Source of the DNA: Nocardioides sp.
GTDB taxonomy: Bacteria > Actinomycetota > Actinomycetes > Propionibacteriales > Nocardioidaceae
NCBI GenBank assembly: GCA_003519585.1
Contig: DOWL01000181.1
Location: 3,415-13,719, forward strand
DNA: 10,305 nucleotides
Direction: 5' to 3'
The position numbers and the translations under genes were made by a program. Position 1 is the first letter of the stretch; every line of letters starts with the position of its first letter. Below, one piece after another: positions 1-7,269 of the stretch. Below the pieces are notes generated by a model. It searched no databases, was not told the origin of the DNA, and saw only the letters and a list, made by a program, of their open reading frames with translations.

Positions 1-63
1 CTCGACAGGCTCGACCAGCGGGGGGCGTCGGGCGTTGTCGGTGCGAAGATCTACCCTCGCGTC
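1..63. other. Window edge upstream of the crotonase gene
   Basis: Short non-coding lead-in. It contains a near-adjacent direct repeat CTCGAC at 1-6 and 11-16 and a G-rich tract at 20-26. I see no ribosome binding site before the ATG at 64 and no convincing hairpin. Whatever precedes the crotonase gene lies outside the window. Confidence 0.4.
52..57 (+). promoter_or_regulatory. Possible -10 element of a leaderless transcript
   Basis: TACCCT fits the loose actinobacterial -10 pattern TAnnnT and ends 6 bases before the ATG at 64. The bases just before that ATG show no purine-rich ribosome binding site. Together this would fit transcription starting at or next to the A of the ATG, as is common in actinobacteria. 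No -35 element at proper spacing is visible (TTGTCG at 35-40 is too close), so this remains a weak inference. Confidence 0.25.
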
Positions 64-864
64 ATGAGTCTCACCGCCGACGACCTGGCCGCTGCTGGTC
101 TGCACTTCGATGTGAGTGACGGCGTGGTGGCGACCGTGACGCTGAGCCGCCCCGACAAGCGCAACGCCCAGACGCCGGCGATGTGGCACGCCCTCGGCGC
201 GATCGGCGAGCAGATTCCCGAGTCGGTGCGGGTCGTGGTGGTCAGGGGAGCGGGGCACAGCTTCAGCGCCGGTCTCGATCGGGCCATGCTGGATCCGGCG
301 ACCGGAGATGTGGCCCGGCTGCTCCACGAGAGCGACGAAGCCATCAGTGCGGCGATCGACGGCTACCAGCGCGGCTTCACCTGGTTGCGCGACCCCGCCT
401 TCGTGAGCGTCGCGGCGGTCCAGGGCTATGCCATCGGCGCCGGCTTCCAGCTCGCGCTCAGCTGCGACCTGCGCGTCCTGGCCGACGACGCCCAGTTGTG
501 CATGAAGGAGCCGGCGCTCGGCCTCGTGCCCGACCTGACGGGAACAAAGCCGCTGGTCGAGGCGGTTGGTTACCAGCGAGCGCTCGAGATCTGCGCCACC
601 ACCCGGATGGTTCCGGCAACCGAGGCGGTGGAGATCGGGCTGGCACTGGCCGCGGTGCCGGCCGACCGGCTGGAGGCGACCGTCGCCGACCTGGTCCAGG
701 CGCTCACCGGCCCCATGGCGGGCGCGGTCCGCGACACCAAGCGGCTGTTGCAGTCGGCGGCCGAGCAGGATCTCGAGACGCAGCGACGGCTCGAGCGGGA
801 GGCGCAGATCCTCCGGTTCCGCGAACTCGCGGCGCTCCTGCAGCCGGAGACGAGTCAGGAATAG
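64..864 (+). CDS. Crotonase-superfamily protein (enoyl-CoA hydratase/isomerase-like)
   Basis: A 266-aa cytoplasmic protein of normal crotonase length. The superfamily binds acyl-CoA thioesters and stabilises an enolate through an oxyanion hole. Visible marks are the first oxyanion segment FSAGLD (67-72), the second segment GYAIGAGFQLALSCD (121-135), and the EPALGLVPDLTGT stretch (149-161). By eye, the first catalytic Glu of true hydratases (Glu144 in the rat enzyme) aligns with Gln129, while the second (Glu164) seems kept as Glu149. The reaction may therefore be isomerisation or hydrolysis rather than hydration, and I leave it unnamed. The C-terminus (about 222-262) is a charged helix, as usual for trimer packing. 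The ATG at 64 is the only start that gives a full-length family N-terminus. The gene ends 9 bp before the ABC exporter and is probably co-transcribed with it. Its link to the operon beyond is only positional. Confidence 0.9.
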   Translation: MSLTADDLAAAGLHFDVSDGVVATVTLSRPDKRNAQTPAMWHALGAIGEQIPESVRVVVVRGAGHSFSAGLDRAMLDPATGDVARLLHESDEAISAAIDGYQRGFTWLRDPAFVSVAAVQGYAIGAGFQLALSCDLRVLADDAQLCMKEPALGLVPDLTGTKPLVEAVGYQRALEICATTRMVPATEAVEIGLALAAVPADRLEATVADLVQALTGPMAGAVRDTKRLLQSAAEQDLETQRRLEREAQILRFRELAALLQPETSQE

Positions 865-867
865 GAG
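863..867 (+). promoter_or_regulatory. Ribosome binding site for the ABC exporter
   Basis: AGGAG overlaps the TAG stop of the crotonase gene and sits 6 bases before the GTG at 874. It is 12 bases before the in-frame ATG at 880, so the spacing favours the GTG start and implies translational coupling. Confidence 0.7.
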
Positions 868-873
868 TCGCCA

Positions 874-2754
874 GTGAGCATGACGTCGGGTCCCGGCGCG
901 GCGGCCGCCTGGCGGCACCTGCGCTCGGACCGCAGCGTCGTCAACAACCGGATCGACCGCCGTACGGTCGGCCGGATCGTCCGGTTTGCCCGGCCGCACC
1001 GCAAGCTGCTCGCGGTCTTCCTGGTGGTCACTGTCATCGACGCGGCCATGGTCGTGGTGACCCCGCTGCTGGTGAAGCGGATCGTCGACGACGGCATCCT
1101 GCAGGACGACCGTCGCCTGGTGGTCGAGCTGTCCCTGGCGATGGCGGCTGTCGCGGTGTTCAGCGCGGGGCTCAGCGTCCTCGCCGGGTGGCTCTCCAGC
1201 CGGATCGGGGAGGGGCTGATCTTCGACCTGCGCACCCGCGTGTTCGGCCACGTCCAGCGCCAATCCCTGGCGTTCTTCACCCGCACCCAGACCGGCGCCT
1301 TGGTGAGCCGACTCAACAATGACGTGATCGGCGCCCAGCGCGCCTTCACGAGCACGCTCTCCAGCACCGTCGCCAACACCATCGCGGTCGTCGTGGTGGG
1401 GGTGACCATGGTGGCGCTGAGCTGGGAGGTCACGGTGCTGTGCCTGGCGCTGTTCCCGATCCTGTTCCTGGTCAGCAGGTTCGTCAGCGGTCGGCTGGCC
1501 GGGCTGACCCGCCAGCAGATGGACGGCAACGCCGACCTCGGCAACGTGATGACCGAGCGGTTCAACGTCGGCGGCGCGATGCTGCTCAAACTGTTCGGCC
1601 GGCGGGCCGAAGAGGACCAGCTGTTCGCCGACAAGGCCAGCGTGGTGCGCGATCTCGGCGTCCGGATCTCCCTCACCACGCGGATCTTCGCCGCCTCGAT
1701 GATGCTGGTGCCGGCGCTCGCCACCGCTCTCGTCTACGGCGTCGGCGGCAACCTCGCGATCAGCGGGACCCTCACGGTCGGCACCCTGCTGGCACTGGCC
1801 ACCCTGCTGCTCCGGCTGCTCGGCCCGCTACAGGGGCTCTCCAACGTCCGCATCGACGTGATGACCGCATTGGTCAGCTTCGAGCGGGTCTTCGAGGTCC
1901 TCGACCTGCCCAGCCTGATCGAGGAGAAGCCCGACGCGGTCGTGCTCCCGGCCCAGTCCGGGCGGTTGGAGTTCGACCGGGTCGAGTTCACCTATCCCAA
2001 GGCCGACGACGTCTCGCTGGCCTCGCTCGAGGCGGTCGCGCGAGCCGACTCCCGCGATCACGCACAGGTGCTCCACGACATCTCGTTCCGGGCCGCGCCG
2101 GGGCAGATGGTCGCGCTCGTGGGTCCCTCGGGTGCCGGCAAGACCACGATCACCCACCTCGTCGCTCGGCTCTACGACGTCGGCGAGGGAGCCGTGCGCG
2201 TGGGCGGCCACGATGTCCGGGACGTGACGCTCCAGTCGCTCGAGGACGTCGTCGGCTACGTCACCCAGGACGCCCACATGTTCCACGACACGATCCGGGC
2301 CAACCTCCTCTACGCCAACCCCGCCGCCACCGACCCCGAGGTCTGGGAGGCGCTCGAGGCGGCCCAGATCGCCACCCTGGTCCGAGCCCTGCCCGACGGT
2401 CTGCAGACCGTGGTGGGCGACCGCGGCTACCGGCTCTCCGGCGGTGAGCGCCAGCGGCTGGCCATCGCTCGGCTGCTGCTGAAGTCGCCCGCGATCGTCG
2501 TCCTCGACGAGGCGACGGCACACCTCGACTCCGAATCGGAGGCGGCCGTGCAGCGCGCCCTCGACGCCGCGTTGTCCGGACGCACGTCGCTGGTCATCGC
2601 CCACCGACTGTCCACGGTCCGCCACGCCGATCTCATCCTCGTCGTCGACGGCGGTCGGATCGTCCAGTCGGGCACCCATGTCGAACTGCTCCGCGAGGGC
2701 GGGCTCTACGCCGACCTCTACCGCACCCAGTTCGTGGCGGACGTCCCTGCTTAG
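874..2754 (+). CDS. ABC exporter, fused transmembrane and ATPase domains
   Basis: A 626-aa half-transporter of the ABCB/MsbA type, expected to work as a dimer in the cytoplasmic membrane and export an unknown compound. The membrane domain covers about residues 40-345, with hydrophobic helices near 46-68, 90-112, 165-210 and 270-320. The ATPase domain covers about 366-620. It has the A-loop Tyr374, Walker A GPSGAGKTT (417-425), signature LSGGE (521-525), Walker B with D545 and E546, and switch His577, so it looks catalytically competent. An insertion of some 20 residues (376-398) separates the A-loop from the next strand, and the D-loop reads AHLD rather than SALD. I recall both traits from an actinobacterial subfamily of these exporters. 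Translation starts at GTG 874 from an AGGAG overlapping the upstream stop. The substrate cannot be read from sequence. Export of a hydrophobic substrate or toxic intermediate is one possibility given the neighbouring catabolic genes. Confidence 0.93.
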   Translation: MSMTSGPGAAAAWRHLRSDRSVVNNRIDRRTVGRIVRFARPHRKLLAVFLVVTVIDAAMVVVTPLLVKRIVDDGILQDDRRLVVELSLAMAAVAVFSAGLSVLAGWLSSRIGEGLIFDLRTRVFGHVQRQSLAFFTRTQTGALVSRLNNDVIGAQRAFTSTLSSTVANTIAVVVVGVTMVALSWEVTVLCLALFPILFLVSRFVSGRLAGLTRQQMDGNADLGNVMTERFNVGGAMLLKLFGRRAEEDQLFADKASVVRDLGVRISLTTRIFAASMMLVPALATALVYGVGGNLAISGTLTVGTLLALATLLLRLLGPLQGLSNVRIDVMTALVSFERVFEVLDLPSLIEEKPDAVVLPAQSGRLEFDRVEFTYPKADDVSLASLEAVARADSRDHAQVLHDISFRAAPGQMVALVGPSGAGKTTITHLVARLYDVGEGAVRVGGHDVRDVTLQSLEDVVGYVTQDAHMFHDTIRANLLYANPAATDPEVWEALEAAQIATLVRALPDGLQTVVGDRGYRLSGGERQRLAIARLLLKSPAIVVLDEATAHLDSESEAAVQRALDAALSGRTSLVIAHRLSTVRHADLILVVDGGRIVQSGTHVELLREGGLYADLYRTQFVADVPA

Positions 2755-2766
2755 CTCCTTTAGCCG
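2755..2766. other. 12-bp convergent junction
   Basis: Only 12 bases separate the stop of the ABC exporter (TAG, plus strand) from the stop of the zinc-ribbon gene (TAG, minus strand). No hairpin or T-tract terminator fits here. Any terminators must lie inside the opposing coding regions, so converging transcripts would overlap. Confidence 0.6.
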
Positions 2767-3018
2767 CTATTCCTCGGCCTCGTGGCCGAGCACGCGTTCG
2801 GTGAGCACGATGTCGCCGCTCCAGTCGCACGCGGCGCAGTAGCAGACGAAGACCCGGTCGCTGCCCAGCCAGTACTCCGTGGCCAGTCCGCGCCCGCCCT
2901 CGGCGAGCCCGAGCGGCGCCGCACAGGACGGGCAGAACTTCGGCGCGTCCCGGCGGTGCGATGCCGCGTCGGCCGGGAACCAGCCCCTAGCGACGTCGGG
3001 TCGCAGAGACACCGTCAT
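2767..3018 (-). CDS. Small zinc-ribbon (or rubredoxin-like) protein
   Basis: An 83-aa protein with C29-P-S-C32 and C61-A-A-C64, plus a further Cys59. Two CxxC knuckles 28 residues apart fit a zinc ribbon. The spacing also resembles a rubredoxin, although the CxxCG knuckles typical of rubredoxins are missing, so I favour zinc. There is no signal peptide or membrane segment. The ATG (complement 3018-3016) overlaps the TGA stop of the Rieske gene in an ATGA junction, which signals translational coupling and argues for a role with the oxygenase. The frame stays open far upstream inside the Rieske gene (to 4014), but that extension is antisense-like composition without family signal, so the start at 3018 is preferred. 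Function is not known. Options are a small partner or assembly factor of the oxygenase, or an electron carrier if it binds iron. Confidence 0.75.
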   Translation of the reverse strand: MTVSLRPDVARGWFPADAASHRRDAPKFCPSCAAPLGLAEGGRGLATEYWLGSDRVFVCYCAACDWSGDIVLTERVLGHEAEE

Positions 3019-4271
3019 ACCTTCTGCCGGCCCTCCCATGCCGTGATGTGCAGTTTCTTGAGGGCATCCGCCTGCGGGCTGAACCGGCTCGAGGCCATGT
3101 CGATGAAGTCGAGGGCGAACTGCGGGCCGGCGTCGAACTTGTTCTTCTCGCAGGGCAGGTCGATCCGCTCGTGGGGCTCGCGGATGGTGCCCAGCGGGTC
3201 CTCGCCGTTCTCGACCTTGACCATCTCGGACTTGAACATCCGGCGCAGCATCGTGACGCCTACGTCGGAGCGACCGAGGTGTTCGACGGTGCGATCGGTG
3301 ATCGCACCCTGGGTGACCCAGGCCATGATGTCCTGGCCCTCGACGTAATCGGTGCGGTGCCGCCCGTCCTCGGTGAAGACCGGGATCTCGTAGTCGGGCA
3401 CGAGCGGCTGCTCCGGGAAGGCGATCCCGTCCGGCGCGTGCACCGAGTAGAGCATGAACCGGGTCGTGGTCCGGTCGATCGGGACCCGGATCTGCATCTG
3501 CTCGATGTTCGCGCCGCCGACCCGCATGTTGTACGGGAACACCAGGGGATGGCCGACCGCCCAGTCGTCGTCCTCTTCCGTGGCACCCTCGACCACGCGG
3601 CGCTTGATGATGCCCCACTCGAACGCGTCGAAGCCGACCTTCACATGCTTCTTGGCGAACGACGCGGGTGCCTCGAACCCGTGCTGCTGGCCCATGAACT
3701 GGAAGTAGCGGCCGTGCAGGAACTCCACGTGGTGCGGGTCGACCGCGTTCTCCATGATCTGGACGAAGTTGCACGGCAGGTCGGCCCAGCCGATGTCGCG
3801 TACACCGTCCATCACGAAGACGTCGAACCGTGGCAACTCCGGCGCCGGACACTCTTCGGTGTCGGGCCCGACGTAGGCCCACACCAGCCCGCCCAACTCC
3901 TGGGCCTTGCCGGCCTTGACCCGGACCCGCTCCCGGAAGTTGGTCTCGTCGCGCTCGGCCGGCTGCTCGAGGCACTCGCCGTCCAGCCCGAACAGCCAGC
4001 CGTGGTACGGGCACCGGATGCCGTTGGACTCCACCACTCCGTAGGCCATCGAGGCCCTGCGGTGCGGACAGGCCTCCGGAACGATGCCGTATCGACCGGA
4101 CATGGTCTTGTAGACGGCCCAGTCCTCGCCCAGCAGCTTCGCGTGCTTGACGGGGAACTCCTCGAGCTCGCGGGTGAACGCGACCGGATACCAGTAGCGG
4201 CGCAGCAGCTCACCCATCGGCGTGCCCGGCGCGATGTCGGTCAACTCGTCGTTCTGCTCGGCGGTCAGCAA
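3015..4271 (-). CDS. Rieske non-heme iron oxygenase, alpha subunit
   Basis: A 418-aa cytoplasmic oxygenase of the alpha-only (phthalate 4,5-dioxygenase/O-demethylase-like) type, which uses O2 and electrons from a separate reductase. The Rieske cluster ligands are C68-x-H70 and C87-x-x-H90. The mononuclear iron site is the E174-N175...D178-x-x-H181-x4-H186 motif, where His181 and His186 should bind iron and Asp178 should carry electrons from the neighbouring Rieske centre. All key residues are present. The start is TTG, chosen because GAGGAG lies 5 bases upstream and the N-terminus MLTAEQND...GTPMGELLRRYWYPV matches the family. The gene is third in the minus-strand operon, 54 bp after the phospho-His protein, and its stop overlaps the zinc-ribbon start. 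No beta subunit, ferredoxin or reductase gene is in the window. The substrate is unknown. An aromatic compound, possibly one first phosphorylated by the preceding gene pair, is an inference. Confidence 0.93.
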   Translation of the reverse strand: MLTAEQNDELTDIAPGTPMGELLRRYWYPVAFTRELEEFPVKHAKLLGEDWAVYKTMSGRYGIVPEACPHRRASMAYGVVESNGIRCPYHGWLFGLDGECLEQPAERDETNFRERVRVKAGKAQELGGLVWAYVGPDTEECPAPELPRFDVFVMDGVRDIGWADLPCNFVQIMENAVDPHHVEFLHGRYFQFMGQQHGFEAPASFAKKHVKVGFDAFEWGIIKRRVVEGATEEDDDWAVGHPLVFPYNMRVGGANIEQMQIRVPIDRTTTRFMLYSVHAPDGIAFPEQPLVPDYEIPVFTEDGRHRTDYVEGQDIMAWVTQGAITDRTVEHLGRSDVGVTMLRRMFKSEMVKVENGEDPLGTIREPHERIDLPCEKNKFDAGPQFALDFIDMASSRFSPQADALKKLHITAWEGRQKV

Positions 4272-4276
4272 GGGAA

Positions 4277-4282
4277 CTCCTC
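4277..4282 (-). promoter_or_regulatory. Ribosome binding site deciding the TTG start of the Rieske gene
   Basis: Read on the minus strand this is GAGGAG, followed by 5 bases (TTCCC) and then TTG at 4271-4269. There is no ATG or GTG at suitable spacing, so the site fixes the rare TTG as the start codon. Confidence 0.75.
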
Positions 4283-4301
4283 GGTGGTGGGGGCGTGCAG
4301 C

Positions 4302-4337
4302 TCAGTCGATGGCTCGGTCGATGGCTCAGTCGACAAC
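4302..4337. repeat. Three tandem 12-bp units across a stop codon
   Basis: Plus-strand units are TCAGTCGATGGC (4302-4313), TCGGTCGATGGC (4314-4325) and TCAGTCGACAAC (4326-4337). The first two differ at one base, and the third diverges at its last three. The third unit holds the last codons and TGA stop of the phospho-His gene (4328-4326). Reading past that stop would add AIDRAID and meet a second TGA at 4304-4302. It looks like a local slippage duplication of the gene end. Confidence 0.8.
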
Positions 4338-6134
4338 CGTGACGACGCCGGTGTTGCCGTCGACGCGGAGCCGCTGGCCGGTCTTGATGTTCTTGGTGCC
4401 GAAGGCGGTGCCGGTCACGGCGGGCAGGCCATACTCGCGGCAGACGATGGCGGCGTGGCTCATGATCCCGCCGACGTCGGTGACGGTCGCGGCGATCTTG
4501 CCGAAGACCGGCGCCCACGAGGGGGCGGTGAGCGGTGCCACGAGGATCTCGCCCTCCTGGAGCTCGCCGATGCCCTCGGCGGAGAGGATCACCCGGGCCG
4601 GACCCTCGGCGACGCCGGGGGAGGCCGCGAAGCCGGACAGCGAGCCGTCGGGGCTGTCCGAGCCGCCCAGCCAGGCCTTGACCGAATCGGAGGTGACGCC
4701 CCAGAGCATCACCGAGAACGGCTCGGTGATGACCTCCGGCGGTACGCCGAGCGCCGGCGGCGCCGACCACGAGCGGAGGGCCTGCATGATGCCCTGGCGG
4801 CGCGGGATCTCGCGGCCCCAGTACTGCGGGCCGCGGGCCGGTACGCCGACCGACCAGCTGTGGAAGTAGTCGAAGATCGCGTCGGGCACCTCGTGCCGCC
4901 GGAGCAGGAAGATGTCGTCGGCCTTGGCGAAGAAGCCGGCGTCGACGAGCAGCTGACCGAGCTGGCGCATCTTGGCCCAGACCTGGGACATGCCCCAGTG
5001 CTCGACGTAGAAGTTGTGGTTCTCGACGTACGGGAAGACCACCCGGGCCAGCCCGAGCTTGCCCTCGAACGTCGCGCGGTTCTCGTCGTCGTCGATCAGC
5101 TCGGAGTACTCCGCCACGATCCGGTCGCGCTCGGCCTCGATCGCCGCGATCGGCCGGTCCAGCGACTCACCGCGGCCCAGCCGCTCGACGTACGACGAGA
5201 TGAACCCCATGGGGATGTCCGGGTACTCCGCCCACACCTTGTCGGAGTGGTAGAAGCCCGAGCCGGACGAGAAGTTGAACCACGGGTGATGCGCCTCGTC
5301 CCACGCGGCCGCCCACTGCTTGCCGGCCTCGTCCGCGTCCATCGCGGCGAGCGTCGCGGTCGCGTCACTGCTGATCCGGTCGCCGATGCCGAGGTCCTGG
5401 GCCAGCCGCGCCAGCTTCTTCAGCTCCTCATCGGGACGGAACAGGTCGACGTCGATGCCCGCGACCATCTTGGCGATCGCCTGGTCCGGGATGGAGGGCC
5501 ACAGCTGCTTGCAGAAGCCGAAGAAGTCGAGGTACGCCGCGTAGCCGAGGTTGAGGAACTCGAAGTGGTGGGCCCACAGCTTCGCGGTGAGCTGCACGAG
5601 CTTGTCGTACTCGAACATCATCAGCTGGCCCGAGCCAATGCCCCGGCCCTCGGTGATGACCGCCATGTCCTCACGGTGCGGCAGCGGCTGGAAGTCGATC
5701 GCCTCGAGCTCGGCGATGACGCCCTTGATCTTGTCCATCCACGCGTCGTACAGCGTGGGCCAGTTGGCGAAGTAGTGGCCGGCGCGCTCCATGAACTCCG
5801 GCACCCGCGACTCGATCTCGGCCGGGTCGGTGACCGGTACGGGGGAGAGGTACATGTGGCCGTTGAGGTAGCGGATGTCGACGCCGAGCGCCGGCGGGAT
5901 GACGTAGTGGCGGGTGGTGTACTGGCCGAGGAAGGTGATCGCGAAGTCGAGGACGGTCGCGTCCCAGGGCTCGATCACCTCGGGCGTGTGCACGCCGTCC
6001 ATGAACCAGAACATCGAGTCCTCGAGCTCGCGCCGGTCCTCGCTGAACACGGTGGAGTAGCCGTAGAGCCCCTCCCAGCCCTCGGCGCCGGTCGGCGTCA
6101 CCACCTCGAACGGGCTCGGGAAACGGTCGGGCAT
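4326..6134 (-). CDS. PEP-synthase-like phosphohistidine (PEP-utiliser mobile domain) subunit
   Basis: A 602-aa cytoplasmic protein (about 67 kDa). The last 100 residues are the swivelling phosphohistidine domain of PEP synthase and PPDK: SGFAASPGVAEGPARV (500-515), ILVAPLTAPSW (530-540), and the catalytic loop GGIMSHAAIV (555-564) with phospho-acceptor His560. Residues 1-490 are a long helical, aromatic-rich region with no ATP-grasp fold, so the phosphate must come from a separate subunit, which is the preceding gene. This matches the large subunit of phenylphosphate synthase, which transfers phosphate from His to phenol, and the alkylphenol-phosphorylating Cre pair of Corynebacterium. The acceptor here is unknown. 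The start at ATG 6134 is set by AGGAGAG 6 bases upstream. The frame remains open 63 codons further up, but that stretch overlaps the previous gene and has Arg/Thr-rich shadow composition. The C-terminus lies in a 12-bp tandem repeat. Confidence 0.88.
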   Translation of the reverse strand: MPDRFPSPFEVVTPTGAEGWEGLYGYSTVFSEDRRELEDSMFWFMDGVHTPEVIEPWDATVLDFAITFLGQYTTRHYVIPPALGVDIRYLNGHMYLSPVPVTDPAEIESRVPEFMERAGHYFANWPTLYDAWMDKIKGVIAELEAIDFQPLPHREDMAVITEGRGIGSGQLMMFEYDKLVQLTAKLWAHHFEFLNLGYAAYLDFFGFCKQLWPSIPDQAIAKMVAGIDVDLFRPDEELKKLARLAQDLGIGDRISSDATATLAAMDADEAGKQWAAAWDEAHHPWFNFSSGSGFYHSDKVWAEYPDIPMGFISSYVERLGRGESLDRPIAAIEAERDRIVAEYSELIDDDENRATFEGKLGLARVVFPYVENHNFYVEHWGMSQVWAKMRQLGQLLVDAGFFAKADDIFLLRRHEVPDAIFDYFHSWSVGVPARGPQYWGREIPRRQGIMQALRSWSAPPALGVPPEVITEPFSVMLWGVTSDSVKAWLGGSDSPDGSLSGFAASPGVAEGPARVILSAEGIGELQEGEILVAPLTAPSWAPVFGKIAATVTDVGGIMSHAAIVCREYGLPAVTGTAFGTKNIKTGQRLRVDGNTGVVTVVD

Positions 6135-6140
6135 GTGTCT

Positions 6141-6147
6141 CTCCTCT
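6141..6147 (-). promoter_or_regulatory. Ribosome binding site for the phospho-His subunit
   Basis: On the minus strand an AGGAGAG lies about 6 bases before the ATG at 6134-6132, inside the 37-bp gap after the stop of the ATP-grasp gene. It selects this internal ATG over the longer open frame upstream. Confidence 0.65.
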
Positions 6148-6171
6148 GGGCGGCGCTGACAGTCGGTGCAG

Positions 6172-7253
6172 TCAGTGCAGGTGAACGGTTTGGGTTCCCG
6201 AGGGGTGGAGCAGGTTGTGCACGATCGAGCTGAAGGTGTCGGCCGAGCAGTCGGCCACGTCGCGCTTCTTGCGGCTCCAGACGGTCTCCGGCCGGGCCTG
6301 GAGCAGAACGACGTTCGCGTCACTCGGCAGGGCCGGGTCGATCGCCCACTCCACGTCCTGGGGCCGCCCGTAGTGCTTCTCGGCGCGCCTGGCCAGGGCC
6401 GCCACGGCGCGGATCTCCTCGTCGGAGAGAGACGGCACCGTGCGGCGCGCCTCGTCGACCTCGCGCTCGACTACGCGGTCGTCGCCGTCGAGGACGTGCT
6501 CGACGGTCTTGTCGGAGATCACCCGAGAAGTGATGTCACCCATGACTTTGTCGACCAGGAAGTTGTCCGGTGTGACCGAACCGCTCACGACGGCCTCGCC
6601 CAGCCCCCACGAGGCGTCGATCGCGACCTGGGACCGGTCGCCGTTGATCGGGTTGAGGGTGAACGCCACCCCAGAGGTCCGCGGCATCACCATCTGCTGG
6701 ATCCCGACACTCATGGCGGCGCCGTCCTCGCCGTACCGCATCTGGCGGCGGTAGCAGATCGCCCGCTCCGTGTAGAGGCTCGCCCAGCAGCGCAGCAGGT
6801 GCTCCCGCACGGCCTCCGCCGACCGCACCCACAGGTAGGTGTCGTGCTCCCCGGCGAAGCTGGCGTCCGGCTGGTCCTCGCAGGTGGCCGAGGAGCGTAC
6901 GGCGACCGGCAGGTCCGCCTGGCCGCGCCGTTCGCTCAGCGTGGCGTACGCCTCGTCCAACTGGTCGGTCAGCCAGGCCGGTAGCGGCGTCCCGGTGATG
7001 GTGTCGCGCGCCTCGGCCGACACCCGGGTGAGCGCCGCGCCGTCGGTGACGTCGAGGTCGGCGACCATCTTGGCCAGCGCGGAGGAGACGCCGGTGTCGT
7101 CCTGCGCCCGGGTGTACGCCGCCGCAGTGACCGCGAAGCCGGGGGGACGGGAAGGCCGGCCATCGTCATGATCCCGAGGCTGGTGTTCTTGCCGCCGAGC
7201 ACGGGCTCGAGGGCCGGGTCGTGCCGGTCGTACCAAGCGATGTGCTGGGCCAT
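6172..7253 (-). CDS. PEP/pyruvate-binding (PPDK_N, ATP-grasp) subunit, frameshifted in this sequence
   Basis: The ATP-binding half of a split PEP-synthase-like phosphotransferase. It would use ATP to phosphorylate the histidine of the next gene's product. With one base restored, the protein is 360 aa, starting MAQHIAWYD from ATG 7253. It carries GGKNTSLG (20-27), GLPVPPGFAVT (33-43), VAVRSSATCED (118-127) followed by SFAGEHDTYL, QQMVMPRTSGVAF (186-198), ASWGLGEAVVSG (214-225), DVEWAID (300-306) and LLQARPET (317-324). As printed, the frame breaks in the six-C run at complement 7146-7141, after residue 38. An ATG at 7260 opens the downstream frame without a break (362 aa), but its first 38 or so residues are an Arg/Pro-rich nonsense reading, so that model should not be trusted. 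Every other motif is intact, which favours a sequencing error or recent mutation over decay. The gene is first in the operon, divergent from the IclR regulator. Confidence 0.85.
7141..7146 (-). other. Homopolymer frameshift site
   Basis: The plus strand has GGGGGG here (six C on the coding strand). Reading GTC CCC CCG GCT gives V-P-P-A and leaves the conserved frame. One more C would give GTC CCC CCC GGC TTC, that is V-P-P-G-F, the expected family sequence that continues into AVTAAAYTRA. A single missing base therefore explains the break. Confidence 0.85.
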
Positions 7254-7269
7254 GCGTCATCCTGTGGCG

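Noticed and set aside
183..1322. A 379-codon plus-strand frame spanning the crotonase and the start of the exporter
   Set aside because: It is an Arg/Gly/Pro-rich shadow that crosses two well-supported genes in other frames.
3019..4014. Upstream extension of the zinc-ribbon frame to a 415-codon protein
   Set aside because: The extension lies inside the Rieske gene in another frame and has Arg/Gly/Pro-rich shadow composition. The ATGA overlap at 3018 gives a natural start.
3048..6233. A 1061-codon plus-strand open frame antisense to the Rieske and phospho-His genes
   Set aside because: The reverse strand carries clear catalytic motifs in intact genes. This frame is an Asp/Arg/Val/His-rich mirror typical of GC-rich codon bias, without domain signal or ribosome binding site.
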